Assembly (NCBI GenBank): GCA_038890815.1
Contig: JAWAFC010000001.1
Span: 88,145-152,144 of the forward strand
Origin: JAWAFC01 sp038890815
Lineage (GTDB): Archaea; Micrarchaeota; Micrarchaeia; Burarchaeales; JACRGF01
DNA length: 64,000 nucleotides
Reading direction: 5' to 3'
Positions 23,951-32,874 of the stretch are shown here, in pieces. The notes under the pieces are model-generated. The model did no database searches. It saw only the letters and a program-made list of their open reading frames with translations, and was not told the DNA's origin. Made by a program: the position numbers and the translations under genes. Each line of letters begins with the position of its first letter. The first letter of the stretch is position 1.

Positions 23951-24928
23951 ATGGTGAATATGGTTGCTGAGGAGGTTAGGGATATCTGCAGGGACATCAG
24001 GGCCCTTAAAATCCAGGGAGCTAGGGAAATCGCCAAGGCAGCCGTCCAGGCTCTGGGGATACAGGCGAGGAAGAGCAAGGCAAAAAAGCCCTCAGAGTTT
24101 CTGGCCGAGCTGCTTGAGGCCGCCGATGCGCTGGCCGCAACCCGGCCAACCGAGCCCATGCTACGCAACTCGCTGAGAAATGCCATTCGGCACGTGCTGG
24201 TGCAACTGAGGCGAAATAGGGCGATGAGCGTTGGGCAGCTCAAGGCCATCGTGGCGAGGGAGGAGACGAACTACTTCAAAAACGTCGAGGCTGCGTTGCG
24301 CAACATAGCCGAGTACGGAGCAAAGGAGATCCCGCAGGGGGCCACCGTCATAACCCACTGCCACTCCTCCACAGTGATGGCAGTGCTTAAGCGCGCGCAT
24401 GAGCTCGGCAAGAGCATTGATGTCATCGCGTGTGAGACGAGGCCGAAGTATCAGGGCCACATCACAGCAAGGGAGCTGCGCGACGCGGGCGTGCCGGTCA
24501 CGCTGATCGTCGATAGCGCGATGAAAAGCTTCATACGCGACGCTCACATCGCGCTCGTGGGGGCTGACGCGATCTCTGCAACAGGTGACCTGTACAACAA
24601 GATCGGCACTTCGGTTCTCGCGCTTGTGGCACACCATGCCGGCGTGCCATTCTACTCAGCAGCCGAGCTACACAAGTTCGACCCGCTCACCATGTGGGGA
24701 ACGATGGAAACCATCGAGGAGCGGGCTGCCGAGGAAATTGCGGGCGGGCCCGAATTCAAGGGCGTGCGAGTGCGCAACCCTGCCTTCGATGTCACTCCGG
24801 CGGAGCACATCCATGCGTATATCACAGAAATGGGCGTGATTCCACCACAGGGACTGCTCAGCTTTGTCAGGCATGCTTTTCCCGTGGATAACCCACTCGC
24901 GAGTTTCTTGGAGAAGAGAAAAAGGTGA
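23951..24928 (+). CDS. e2b2: Ribose-1,5-bisphosphate isomerase
   Basis: 325 residues, in the eIF2B-alpha/MtnA-like family. Converts ribose-1,5-bisphosphate to ribulose-1,5-bisphosphate. The catalytic Cys is in VITHCHSSTVM and the Asp in LVGADAISATGD; NKIGT follows as in true isomerases. These residues separate it from eIF2B regulatory subunits. It is followed by the AMP phosphorylase gene, so the pair feeds RuBisCO. Confidence 0.94.
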   Translation: MVNMVAEEVRDICRDIRALKIQGAREIAKAAVQALGIQARKSKAKKPSEFLAELLEAADALAATRPTEPMLRNSLRNAIRHVLVQLRRNRAMSVGQLKAIVAREETNYFKNVEAALRNIAEYGAKEIPQGATVITHCHSSTVMAVLKRAHELGKSIDVIACETRPKYQGHITARELRDAGVPVTLIVDSAMKSFIRDAHIALVGADAISATGDLYNKIGTSVLALVAHHAGVPFYSAAELHKFDPLTMWGTMETIEERAAEEIAGGPEFKGVRVRNPAFDVTPAEHIHAYITEMGVIPPQGLLSFVRHAFPVDNPLASFLEKRKR

Positions 24929-24932
24929 ATGC

Positions 24933-26513
24933 ATGGATAAGGAAGGGATATGGAAATACAAGCCCCTGATAACCAGAGCCAAGTGTTTCGACATAGAGGC
25001 CGGGCCGCTCATAGCCGTGCTCAATGAAGAGGAGGCGCACGAGAACGACATCTACACGGCGGATAGGATAATCCTGCAAAAGGGCGCGCAGGAGCTGACA
25101 GTGATCTGCGACCTCAGCGCCACGCTAGTAAAACGGGGTGAGGTGGGAGTTTTCTCCGAAGTGATGAGGAAGTTGAAAATCAACCCAGGAGATCTCATTG
25201 AGATAAGGCACACCAGGCAGCCCGCAAGCGTGGATTTCATCAAGAAGAAAATGGATGGAAAGCCGCTGAAGGCCGAGGAGATAAACACTATAATCAGGGA
25301 AACCATAGAGAACAAGCTCAGCGAAATTGAACTCAGTGCGTTCATCACGAGCCTGTATATACGGGGCCTCAGTCAGGAAGAGACAGTCGCGCTCACCAAC
25401 GCCATAGTCGAGTCTGGGGCAACGCTCGAGCTTGGGAAAAAACCTATCGTTGACAAGCACTGCGCTGGTGGAGTGGCTGGAAACAGGACCACCATGGTCA
25501 TGGTCCCGATTCTTGCTGCGGGTGGCCTGTATGTTCCAAAGACATCCTCGCGCTCCATAACCAGCGCGGCCGGGACTGCAGACACCATGGAAGTGCTAGC
25601 TAACGTGGAGTTCAGCGTTGAAGAGATGAGAAAGATTGTGCTGAAGACAGGCGGGTGCATCGTATGGGGAGGGGGGATAAACCTTGCGCCCGCCGATGAC
25701 CATCTGATCAGGATAAGGCATCCCCTGAGGCTTGACCCAAGAGGGGTGCTGCTGGCGAGCATCCTAGCGAAGAAAAAAGCCGTGGGTGCGGAATACGTCG
25801 TCATCGACATCCCCGTTGGGAGGGGGGCGAAGATCGAGGACATGAAGACAGCAAGCAGCCTGGCTACCGATTTTCTTGAAATCGGCACGAAACTCGGCAT
25901 GCGGCTTGAGGCATTCCTCACGGACGGCACAGACCCCGTGGGAAACGGCGTGGGGCCAGGTCTTGAGTGCATTGATGTGCTGAACGTGCTGCAGGGAAGC
26001 GGGCCGCATGACCTGATGGACAAGAGCTGCCAGCTCGCAGGCGCGCTATTTGAAATGTGCGGCAAGGTAGAGAAAGGAAGGGGGTACGAGGTCGCGCTCA
26101 ACCTGCTCAAGAGTGGTAAGGCGTACAACAAGATGCGCGAGATCATCGAAGCGCAGGGGGGCAATCCGAACGTGCGCATCGAGGATATTCCCGTCGGAAA
26201 GTTCCGACAAGAGATAGTTGCCGAGAAGGATGGTAGGGTGGAGCATGTGGATAACAGAATGGTCAATAAAATAGCGCGGGCGGCTGGCGCGCCCAAGGAC
26301 AAGGGTGCAGGCGTCATCCTCCACACAGAGCACGGCGACCGCGTCAAGGCTGGCGATGTGCTGTTCGAGATAGTGGCAGAGAGCGAGGCGAAGCTCGACT
26401 TTGCGCTTAAGGCGCTCGAGGAGTGGCCCGTCGTCGAGCTACAGAAAGTCATACTCGGAAAAGTCTCGGAAGCCGAGCCCGTGATAAGGGAGCTACCACA
26501 AATTCCCCATTAG
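24933..26513 (+). CDS. deoA: AMP phosphorylase
   Basis: 526 residues; start ATG 24933 after AAAGGTGA. Phosphorolyses AMP (also CMP, UMP) to base and ribose-1,5-bisphosphate. The first 85 residues form the extra N-terminal domain that distinguishes the archaeal enzymes from thymidine phosphorylase. The glycosyl-transferase core shows VDKHCAGGVAGNRT, SSRSITSAAGTADTME, GGCIVWGGGINLAPADD and a YVVIDIPVGRGAK segment. First enzyme of the AMP-to-3-phosphoglycerate route. Confidence 0.95.
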   Translation: MDKEGIWKYKPLITRAKCFDIEAGPLIAVLNEEEAHENDIYTADRIILQKGAQELTVICDLSATLVKRGEVGVFSEVMRKLKINPGDLIEIRHTRQPASVDFIKKKMDGKPLKAEEINTIIRETIENKLSEIELSAFITSLYIRGLSQEETVALTNAIVESGATLELGKKPIVDKHCAGGVAGNRTTMVMVPILAAGGLYVPKTSSRSITSAAGTADTMEVLANVEFSVEEMRKIVLKTGGCIVWGGGINLAPADDHLIRIRHPLRLDPRGVLLASILAKKKAVGAEYVVIDIPVGRGAKIEDMKTASSLATDFLEIGTKLGMRLEAFLTDGTDPVGNGVGPGLECIDVLNVLQGSGPHDLMDKSCQLAGALFEMCGKVEKGRGYEVALNLLKSGKAYNKMREIIEAQGGNPNVRIEDIPVGKFRQEIVAEKDGRVEHVDNRMVNKIARAAGAPKDKGAGVILHTEHGDRVKAGDVLFEIVAESEAKLDFALKALEEWPVVELQKVILGKVSEAEPVIRELPQIPH

Positions 26514-26538
26514 AAGCAAATTCACCGTAGCAAGGCCA

Positions 26539-27441
26539 CTAGCGTTTTAAAAGCGCAGCCAGCTCCAGCGCATCCTGTGCATTCAGAATCGGTTTTTTGG
26601 CCAGCTCGTAGTCCTCCCACAGACGCGGGCATGCTGTGTTTACATAACAGTCAAAAGAGCGGAAGTTTTCCAAAGAGAGAAAGTTTATCTCGTCGGCCAC
26701 GAGAATGGCGGCTTTTCTCCCCGCCCTCTCCAACGCTTCCTTCACCTTCACCGCAATCCCCATGTTGTATTGTCCTGGTTTTGTCGAAACGAGTATGCCG
26801 AATGTTTTTGCCTCGCTGGCTTTCGAGAACATCGCGCGCCTTTTCCTTTCCAGCCTTGCCAGTTCGGCATTCAGTCTTCTTACTGTGTTGGAGAATGGGT
26901 CGCAGGCGATGAGCGGTTTCCCGCCGGCCTTTATCCCGAGAGGGTGGAAGGCTCCTCCTCCGAAGAAAAGGATAGCGTCCGCCTTTTCCAAGACGCTGGA
27001 AACCGCGCTGTCATCACAACCGAGCACCTGTCCGGGATAGGACGTGAGACGGCCTTTGCCGATGAGGACGATTTTGCCTCTCCTCTCGAGAAAGCGTTTT
27101 ATTCCGGCGAGCTGCTTTGCGTGCTGTACTGTAGTTGCAAGCGCAATAGTTTTCGCCCCCCTCAGCTCCGCCACCGCTTTCTCAAGAACTGGCCTAAAAT
27201 CGACTTTGACAAAATGCTCGACATACTCGACTGGAACCTCCTTGAGCTCGATGAACTTGGAATGGCCGAAGTGAATGATCTTGTCCGCGCCGATCCTTCT
27301 CGCCTCATCCACAGCGATGTCACACGCACCATAGCAAGGGGATGCGGAAATGAAGACATCGTGGCCTTCTTTCTCCAGCTTCGCAGCATGTGCGAGCGCC
27401 TCGTGCTTGAGGCCTTCCGGGAACTGCAACAGGATGCGCAT
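26539..27441 (-). CDS. dph2: Diphthamide synthase subunit Dph2 (archaeal)
   Basis: 300 residues. Transfers a 3-amino-3-carboxypropyl group from SAM to the EF2 histidine using a non-classical [4Fe-4S] cluster. The three cluster cysteines are in SPCYGACD, VLGCDDS and NTACPRLWEDY. Archaea use a homodimer. It follows a kinase-like gene by four bases. Confidence 0.94.
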   Translation of the reverse strand: MRILLQFPEGLKHEALAHAAKLEKEGHDVFISASPCYGACDIAVDEARRIGADKIIHFGHSKFIELKEVPVEYVEHFVKVDFRPVLEKAVAELRGAKTIALATTVQHAKQLAGIKRFLERRGKIVLIGKGRLTSYPGQVLGCDDSAVSSVLEKADAILFFGGGAFHPLGIKAGGKPLIACDPFSNTVRRLNAELARLERKRRAMFSKASEAKTFGILVSTKPGQYNMGIAVKVKEALERAGRKAAILVADEINFLSLENFRSFDCYVNTACPRLWEDYELAKKPILNAQDALELAALLKR

Positions 27442-27445
27442 GAAA

Positions 27446-28312
27446 TCACTTTGGCTTTATTTGCTGGAAATGGTTCAAAAGCTGTTTCCTAAGCGTTTGC
27501 GGGTTGGCCGCAGCAATGTGGGCGAGCGCTTGCTCGATTTTTTGCTGTGCATATCCCTTGAAGTCGAATTTCAAGCCGGCAGCCTTTTCTTTTATTTTGG
27601 TGAACTCCTTGTGGAACGAGTCGATGAAAGATGCCGCTATCGTCCTGTTCAGCGCGTGCTCGCTCTTTTTTCTTATTAGAAGACGCTCCAGCACGTTGAA
27701 CACTTCTTCAAGCGAGCCGATGCGCTGGAAAGTGGTGGTCAAATCGATGTTGGCAATTTTAAGCCTGGTTTCGCTGCTTTTGTCCTCCATCAGAACGAAG
27801 TTATCGGGTGCCCTGTCCGCGAGACCTGCGGCATAAGCGTACGCCATGGCGCTTCCAAACTCTTTCGCAAGCGGGAGATGGTCGGCTTGTTCGAAAATCT
27901 TGTCGCCAGAGATGCCCGGCAAACCCTCGATGATAAAAAAATCTTCAACCCACAACGTCGCCGGGGCCATTCCACCAAGTGCTTTGATGAAAACACTTCC
28001 ATGAAACTCTGCTTCAAAACTGAAGCCCCTGCGGGTCTTGAAATAGAGAAATCTGCTTGGTGAGCCAACACGCCCTTTTGCCTTTTCAAATTCAACGCGA
28101 AAAACGGCTCTCGCGTCGAAATCGGATAACTGGGACTTTATTAATGTGATGTGCAACGGCTTTTCGCCAAACCTTTTGTAGCAAATTTCTTCGATTTGCC
28201 CGATATGCCTCTCTCTCAAATCTTCGTACTCTGGAACTTTGAAAAATGGCCGCATGGCCGGTGCAGAAGGCTGAGCAATAGGCCGTGCCCTGAGGGCAGT
28301 TTTCTGTGCCAT
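27446..28312 (-). CDS. Kinase-like (aminoglycoside phosphotransferase-type) protein
   Basis: 288 residues, leaderless (TATA at 28334-28343, -26). The region GLADRAPDNFVLMEDKS, then KIANIDLTTTF, has the spacing of a catalytic loop (D....N) and a metal-binding Asp as in APH/choline-kinase or HipA-like folds. A candidate ATP-binding Lys lies in RFLYFKTRRG or SVFIKAL, and no Gly-rich loop is obvious. The C-terminus is helical (HALNRTIAASFIDSFHKEF). This is a fold suggestion only. It is probably co-transcribed with dph2. Confidence 0.5.
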   Translation of the reverse strand: MAQKTALRARPIAQPSAPAMRPFFKVPEYEDLRERHIGQIEEICYKRFGEKPLHITLIKSQLSDFDARAVFRVEFEKAKGRVGSPSRFLYFKTRRGFSFEAEFHGSVFIKALGGMAPATLWVEDFFIIEGLPGISGDKIFEQADHLPLAKEFGSAMAYAYAAGLADRAPDNFVLMEDKSSETRLKIANIDLTTTFQRIGSLEEVFNVLERLLIRKKSEHALNRTIAASFIDSFHKEFTKIKEKAAGLKFDFKGYAQQKIEQALAHIAAANPQTLRKQLLNHFQQIKPK

Positions 28313-28351
28313 ATGAGGTTTTTAATCTCTCGAAATATATAAAGGAGGCTG

Positions 28352-30751
28352 CTATGATTTGTGCTCCTCAAGCCCAAACTTTTCTTCCATCTTTTTCTCC
28401 ATTTCCTTAAGCTCGCTGAGGCGCTTTAGGATGAGGCGCTGTTCGGCCGCGGCCACTATCTTGCGTGTTCGCTCAACGGCATCGGGATTGACGCTTATGC
28501 TGGTGACACCGAACTCAACAAGCTTTTCGGCGAACTCTGGATACACGCTAGGCGCCTGGCCGCATAGGGAAACCGTGACGCCATATCGCCTGCAAACCGA
28601 TGTCACGTGCTTTATGGCCCGCAGCACTGCTGCGTTTCTCTCGTCAAACTCTGCTGCAAGCGTAGGGTTGTCGCGATCGATGCCCATGATGAGTTGCGTC
28701 AGATCGTTGCTGCCTATCGACACGCCATCGATGCCTTCCTTGCAGAACTCCTCGATGAGGAAGACCGTGCTGGGCACCTCGACCATTATCCAGAGCTTGA
28801 AGTCGCGCGTGCGGTGCAAGCCTGCCTCTGACATCTGTTGCTTGATGTGCCTCACTTCGCCAGTCCTCCTGACGAACGGGATCATGAGCCACACATTGCG
28901 CAGGCCATACACTTCGCGGACTTTCTTTATGGCATCAAGCTCCATGCGAAATACATCCGGCTCCCTTATGTAGCGCGAGCAGCCGCGATAGCCCATCATG
29001 GGGTTAGCTTCGACCGGCTCGTACTTCTCGCCCCCCTCGAGATTGCGGTATTCGTTTGTCTTGAAGTCGGTCGCACGATAAACTACGGGTCGGGGATAGA
29101 ATGCCGAGGCAAACCGCCGTATGCCCTCGGCCAGCTTATCCACAAATTCCTGCCTGCGCCCTTCCTCGAGCATCTTGCGGGGGTGCTCGCCGATCTCTGC
29201 GATCATGAATTCGGCGCGCAACAGGCCCACGCCATCCACGGGCAGCTGGGCGACCTTCTCTGCGAGCGCTACTTCCCCGAGGTTGACATAGATCTTCGTC
29301 CCAGTTATCGGCGCATACTCGGCCTTCACGGCCGGCGAGACTTCCTCGGGCCTGACAATGCTCTCAAGCGCGACCTCGCCCTCGTACACTATGCCGTGGT
29401 CGGCGTCTACAGTCACGATTGTGTCGTCCTTAAGCACTGTAGTGGCATTACCCGTGCCCACTATGCAAGGAATACCCATCTCGCGCGATACAATGGCTGC
29501 ATGACAAGTGCTGCCTCCGGAGTTGGTGATGATGGCGCTGGCCTTTCGCATGGCCGGCACGAAATCAGGCGTGGTCATCTCGGTTACCAGCACGGCGCCC
29601 TGTTCCATTTTGGCGAGCTCTCGTATGGAGGCGATTTGCTTGACCGGCCCGACCGCTACACCAGGGCTCGCGCCCAGTCCGCGCACGAGGATGGTCGCCC
29701 TCTCCACGGGGATGCGCTCTTTCTTTTCTCTCGGCTTTTCCTTCACTCCGGCTTCTGCTTTCTCTGCCTTCTTGAGTGTGGTAATTGGCCTGGACTGCAC
29801 GATGTAGAGCTTTCCGTCCCTATAGGCCCACTCAATGTCCTGCGGGCTGCCATAGTGCTCTTCGATGATTTTGCCGAGCTTGGCCAGCTCGAGGATATAC
29901 TTGTCATCAAGCTTTTGCCGCCCCCTCATCTCGGTCTCCACGTTCACGTGCTCATTCTTGGTGCCGACTTTTGTTATCATCCAGCTTTGTTCCACAATGT
30001 CTTTGCTGATTATTTTGAGCTTGGCTTTGTCCACTGTATACCTGTCAGGCGTGATCGAGCCTGAGACCACTATCTCGCCAAGCCCGTAAGCGGCCTCAAT
30101 GACCATCCTGTTGGGGTCATGGGTGATGGGATCAACCGTGAAGAGCACGCCACTACGCTCGCTCTGAACCATTTCCTGCACGACGGCGGCCAGCCCCACT
30201 TTGAGATGGTCGTAGCCCTTTTCCTGCCTATAGAATATCGCCCTCGCCTCAAAAAGGGAGGCCCAGCACGCTTTCACGGCATCCACGACGTTCTCGGCGC
30301 CCTTTACGTTGAGAAATGTTGCCTGCTGGCCGGCGAAGCTTGCCTCGGGCAGGTCCTCGGCAGTGGCCGATGACCTGACCGCAACATAAACCTCCTGCTC
30401 TGGCGTCGGGGTGCGCGTGCCGCACAGGTCGAAGTAGGCATTTACGATGTCGTTGCGGATGTCCTCGAGCATCGGCGCGCTGAGGATAAGGCTTTTTATC
30501 TCATCGCTGACCGCCTGCAGGCGCGCCGTGTCCCGCACGTCGAGAGTGGCGGTAAGCTCGCGAATCTTGTCCCGTAGGCCTGTATGCTCAATGAATCTGA
30601 AGTAAGCATCGCTCGTGACCACAAAGCCTGGTGGAACGGGCAGCTGCATGCCGGCCATTTCGCCCAGATTGGCGCCCTTGCCGCCTGCAATTCTCACATC
30701 CTCCTTGCCTATCTCCGAAAACCAGACTATATTCCCCGCCATTGCCACCAC
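28352..30751 (-). CDS. ppsA: Phosphoenolpyruvate synthase
   Basis: 799 residues from GTG 30751 (TATA at about -26); ATG 30742 is nearly equivalent. Makes PEP from pyruvate and ATP. The ATP-grasp domain begins GGKGANLGEMAGM and has VAVRSSATAEDLPEASFAGQQ. The phospho-His is in TNSGGSTCHAAIVSREMGIPCIVGTGNAT, and the C-terminal PEP/pyruvate barrel shows GSNDLTQL and the catalytic Cys in SLCGQAPS. It is the gluconeogenic entry that could use pyruvate and feed from the 3-PGA made by RuBisCO. Confidence 0.97.
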   Translation of the reverse strand: MVAMAGNIVWFSEIGKEDVRIAGGKGANLGEMAGMQLPVPPGFVVTSDAYFRFIEHTGLRDKIRELTATLDVRDTARLQAVSDEIKSLILSAPMLEDIRNDIVNAYFDLCGTRTPTPEQEVYVAVRSSATAEDLPEASFAGQQATFLNVKGAENVVDAVKACWASLFEARAIFYRQEKGYDHLKVGLAAVVQEMVQSERSGVLFTVDPITHDPNRMVIEAAYGLGEIVVSGSITPDRYTVDKAKLKIISKDIVEQSWMITKVGTKNEHVNVETEMRGRQKLDDKYILELAKLGKIIEEHYGSPQDIEWAYRDGKLYIVQSRPITTLKKAEKAEAGVKEKPREKKERIPVERATILVRGLGASPGVAVGPVKQIASIRELAKMEQGAVLVTEMTTPDFVPAMRKASAIITNSGGSTCHAAIVSREMGIPCIVGTGNATTVLKDDTIVTVDADHGIVYEGEVALESIVRPEEVSPAVKAEYAPITGTKIYVNLGEVALAEKVAQLPVDGVGLLRAEFMIAEIGEHPRKMLEEGRRQEFVDKLAEGIRRFASAFYPRPVVYRATDFKTNEYRNLEGGEKYEPVEANPMMGYRGCSRYIREPDVFRMELDAIKKVREVYGLRNVWLMIPFVRRTGEVRHIKQQMSEAGLHRTRDFKLWIMVEVPSTVFLIEEFCKEGIDGVSIGSNDLTQLIMGIDRDNPTLAAEFDERNAAVLRAIKHVTSVCRRYGVTVSLCGQAPSVYPEFAEKLVEFGVTSISVNPDAVERTRKIVAAAEQRLILKRLSELKEMEKKMEEKFGLEEHKS

Positions 30752-30783
30752 GCAGTGGCTTTCGTCTTACCCTTTTTAATTCT

Positions 30784-31647
30784 TTACTCCGGCGGACGGC
30801 TAAGTCTGATGTGCTCTCCATTGCACTGCACATCGAACTCTATGAGCGGCTTGAGCTGCGAGCCCTGGAGCTTCGGCTCGAGCTGCTCAAGAACCTGAAA
30901 CATTCCGGCCTCGTTGTCCATCTCAATGCAGACGAGCACGGGCTTGCTGGTGCCCGCGAGCACCGAGACCTTCTTGATCGCCCGGGCAGAAATCTTGTGC
31001 ATGTCACTCTTTGTCGCCCATCTCGCCCTGCCCTCTTCCATGTCAAGCGCGTCCGCCACGCGCACTATTCCATAAATCGGACCGGGTGCTGCCACGTCCT
31101 TGTCGTGGTAGCGTATGCAGGCTTGGACAAATGCCTTGAGCGAAGTCCGCATCGCGGCATCCCGGTAGGTGGGCGCGAGCACGCTGTCGAGGATGGGCTC
31201 TGCGATGAACGTGGAGGTGATGGCATGCTGGTTGCGGTGGTAGGCGTTGCCAATGTCATGGAAGAGGCCCGCGAGCGCGATGCCAACTTCGATGTCCTCT
31301 TTTTCGAGAACCACGCTCCCATGCTTCAATCTCTCGGGTATGTGGCCGCTTTCCTGCAGTATGCGGAGTATTTCCAGAGCGTAGCTTGCTGTGATGAGCG
31401 CGTGGTGGTGGCCGTGCTCGTTGAGGTTCAGCTCCCTGGCGCGCTGCTTGGAGCATGCAAAAAGCTCATTGACCTCGACGTTGTGAAAAACGCGCTCGAG
31501 GATTTCCTGAAGCCGCTTGTTTCCCCTGGTGAAAATGGGAAGCCCGACGAAACCCTCCTCGTTTCTAATCTGCAAGAACTTAGTCGGAAAAGGCGCCCCG
31601 TCTTTTTTGCGCTGAGCAGCCTTTTGTCTTGCCTTGATGATGTCCAC
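30784..31647 (-). CDS. HD-domain phosphohydrolase
   Basis: 287 residues from GTG 31647, chosen because longer forms run into the radical SAM gene. HD ligands: HHHALITASYAL, GLFHDIGNAYHR, HAITS and RYHDKDV, with a later Asp in RVADALDM. This is the archaeal family of stand-alone HD proteins that follow a short N-terminal domain. A C-terminal alpha/beta part (VLVCIEMDNEAGMFQVLEQLEP) resembles a small ligand-binding domain. The substrate is unknown; nucleotides are likely. Confidence 0.8.
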   Translation of the reverse strand: MDIIKARQKAAQRKKDGAPFPTKFLQIRNEEGFVGLPIFTRGNKRLQEILERVFHNVEVNELFACSKQRARELNLNEHGHHHALITASYALEILRILQESGHIPERLKHGSVVLEKEDIEVGIALAGLFHDIGNAYHRNQHAITSTFIAEPILDSVLAPTYRDAAMRTSLKAFVQACIRYHDKDVAAPGPIYGIVRVADALDMEEGRARWATKSDMHKISARAIKKVSVLAGTSKPVLVCIEMDNEAGMFQVLEQLEPKLQGSQLKPLIEFDVQCNGEHIRLSRPPE

Positions 31648-31697
31648 CGAGCCACACCGCAAGAAGATATGTCTTTTAAGAAATAAAAACCCTGCCC

Positions 31698-32771
31698 TCA
31701 CAGAAAGCCCATGGGCTGGAGCTCGATGTTCCACAAGCCAATCTTTTTAGCGTAATCCACTGCCTCCGCGTACTCCTCTGGCCGCAGCCTCCTCGAAATA
31801 TCCGGGAAGTCGAACGCCTTGTACTCGGGGTGGTACTGGCTCATGATGTTCACGCGCACGCGGTCGCCCAGGTTTGCCTTAATCCAATCGAAGATGGGTT
31901 TTGTGTCGCATTCGAGGTGGCCGGGCATGACGAGGTGGCGGACGAGAATTTCTGCCTGATTTATCGCCATCAGATTGTTTCGCTTGACCGTATCCCAATA
32001 GTTGGGCGCTTTTGAGAGGCGCATGGCGCATCGGTCGTCAGCGTACTTGATATCATCGATGAAAACATCGACCACGCCGTGCAACAAGCGCATGCCCTCC
32101 ACGCTGAGAAACATGTTCGAGTTCCAGATAACCGGGATGTTGATGTCGCACTCGGCCAGCCACCGCAGAATTGTATGGAGGTTCGGCGTCGGCTCTCCCC
32201 CCACAAAATTTACATTCCGGATGCGAAAGCCGCCGGGAGCACTCCTGCGCTCAGCTATCCAGTCGCAGTAGTCCCGACTGCTCCACACCGTCCCTCGCTC
32301 TGGAAAGAATGCGATGTCCCAGTTCTGGCAGAACGCGCACGCTAGGTTGCAGCCAGCAAAAAAAATCGTCCCGCTGGGAACGAACTCGGGCTCTTCGCCG
32401 AGGTGCTCAAAGGCCGAGGCAACGCGCGAGACATACCCTACGCGACACCAGCCGAGCTTGCCTGCCTTCCTGTTCGCCCCGCACCTTCGCTCGCAGAAAA
32501 TGCACGCCTCGGTCAAGGTATCGGCAATTTTCGCTTTCAGGTCAAGGAGATTTGGCGAGGCCTTGGGCATACGGGCGAGCTCGTGCAGCGAAGAGATTTT
32601 TTTGAGAAGCTGCTCAAACCTCGCCACCCCCTTCTCGTGTTCTTCCCAATTCTCATCGATGTTTTCGCTTATCTTTGCGGGAACCCGTTTTGCGATGAGA
32701 AAGCGTGCTGGTAGCTCGTCGGCCGTCACTCGCAGATACCTTCCGAGGGCAAGCTCGAGCCCCTTGTCCAT
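31698..32771 (-). CDS. Radical SAM protein, PflX/COG1313-like
   Basis: 357 residues, leaderless (TATATA at about 32798). A first Cys group, CIFCERRCGANRKAGKLGWC, precedes the radical SAM motif GCNLACAFCQNWD (CxxxCxxC), then the GGEPTPN element. This two-part layout belongs to the uncharacterised pyruvate-formate-lyase-activase-like family. No glycyl-radical enzyme is seen in the window, so the target is unknown. The N-terminal 90 residues are helical. Confidence 0.87.
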   Translation of the reverse strand: MDKGLELALGRYLRVTADELPARFLIAKRVPAKISENIDENWEEHEKGVARFEQLLKKISSLHELARMPKASPNLLDLKAKIADTLTEACIFCERRCGANRKAGKLGWCRVGYVSRVASAFEHLGEEPEFVPSGTIFFAGCNLACAFCQNWDIAFFPERGTVWSSRDYCDWIAERRSAPGGFRIRNVNFVGGEPTPNLHTILRWLAECDINIPVIWNSNMFLSVEGMRLLHGVVDVFIDDIKYADDRCAMRLSKAPNYWDTVKRNNLMAINQAEILVRHLVMPGHLECDTKPIFDWIKANLGDRVRVNIMSQYHPEYKAFDFPDISRRLRPEEYAEAVDYAKKIGLWNIELQPMGFL

Positions 32772-32874
32772 GCTATCTCTTTGGCCGCCCTTTGATATAT
32801 AAATGCCTCACGGCAATTTGGCTCGCTCCTGCGAAATGGTGCAGAAGGTTTTTTCTTAATTATGTGAAAAACAG

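Noticed and set aside
23872..24249. Long N-terminal extension of FtsZ
   Set aside because: It would run through the divergent promoter and antisense to the isomerase gene; GTG 23871 has a good binding site.
24864..24932. Longer start of AMP phosphorylase inside the isomerase gene
   Set aside because: ATG 24933 has AAAGGTGA at ideal spacing and gives the family N-terminus.
25373..26452. 359-residue Ser/Pro-rich minus-strand ORF
   Set aside because: Antisense shadow of AMP phosphorylase.
28838..30064. 408-residue plus-strand ORF
   Set aside because: Lies wholly opposite ppsA, whose motifs are all present; the ORF has no family features.
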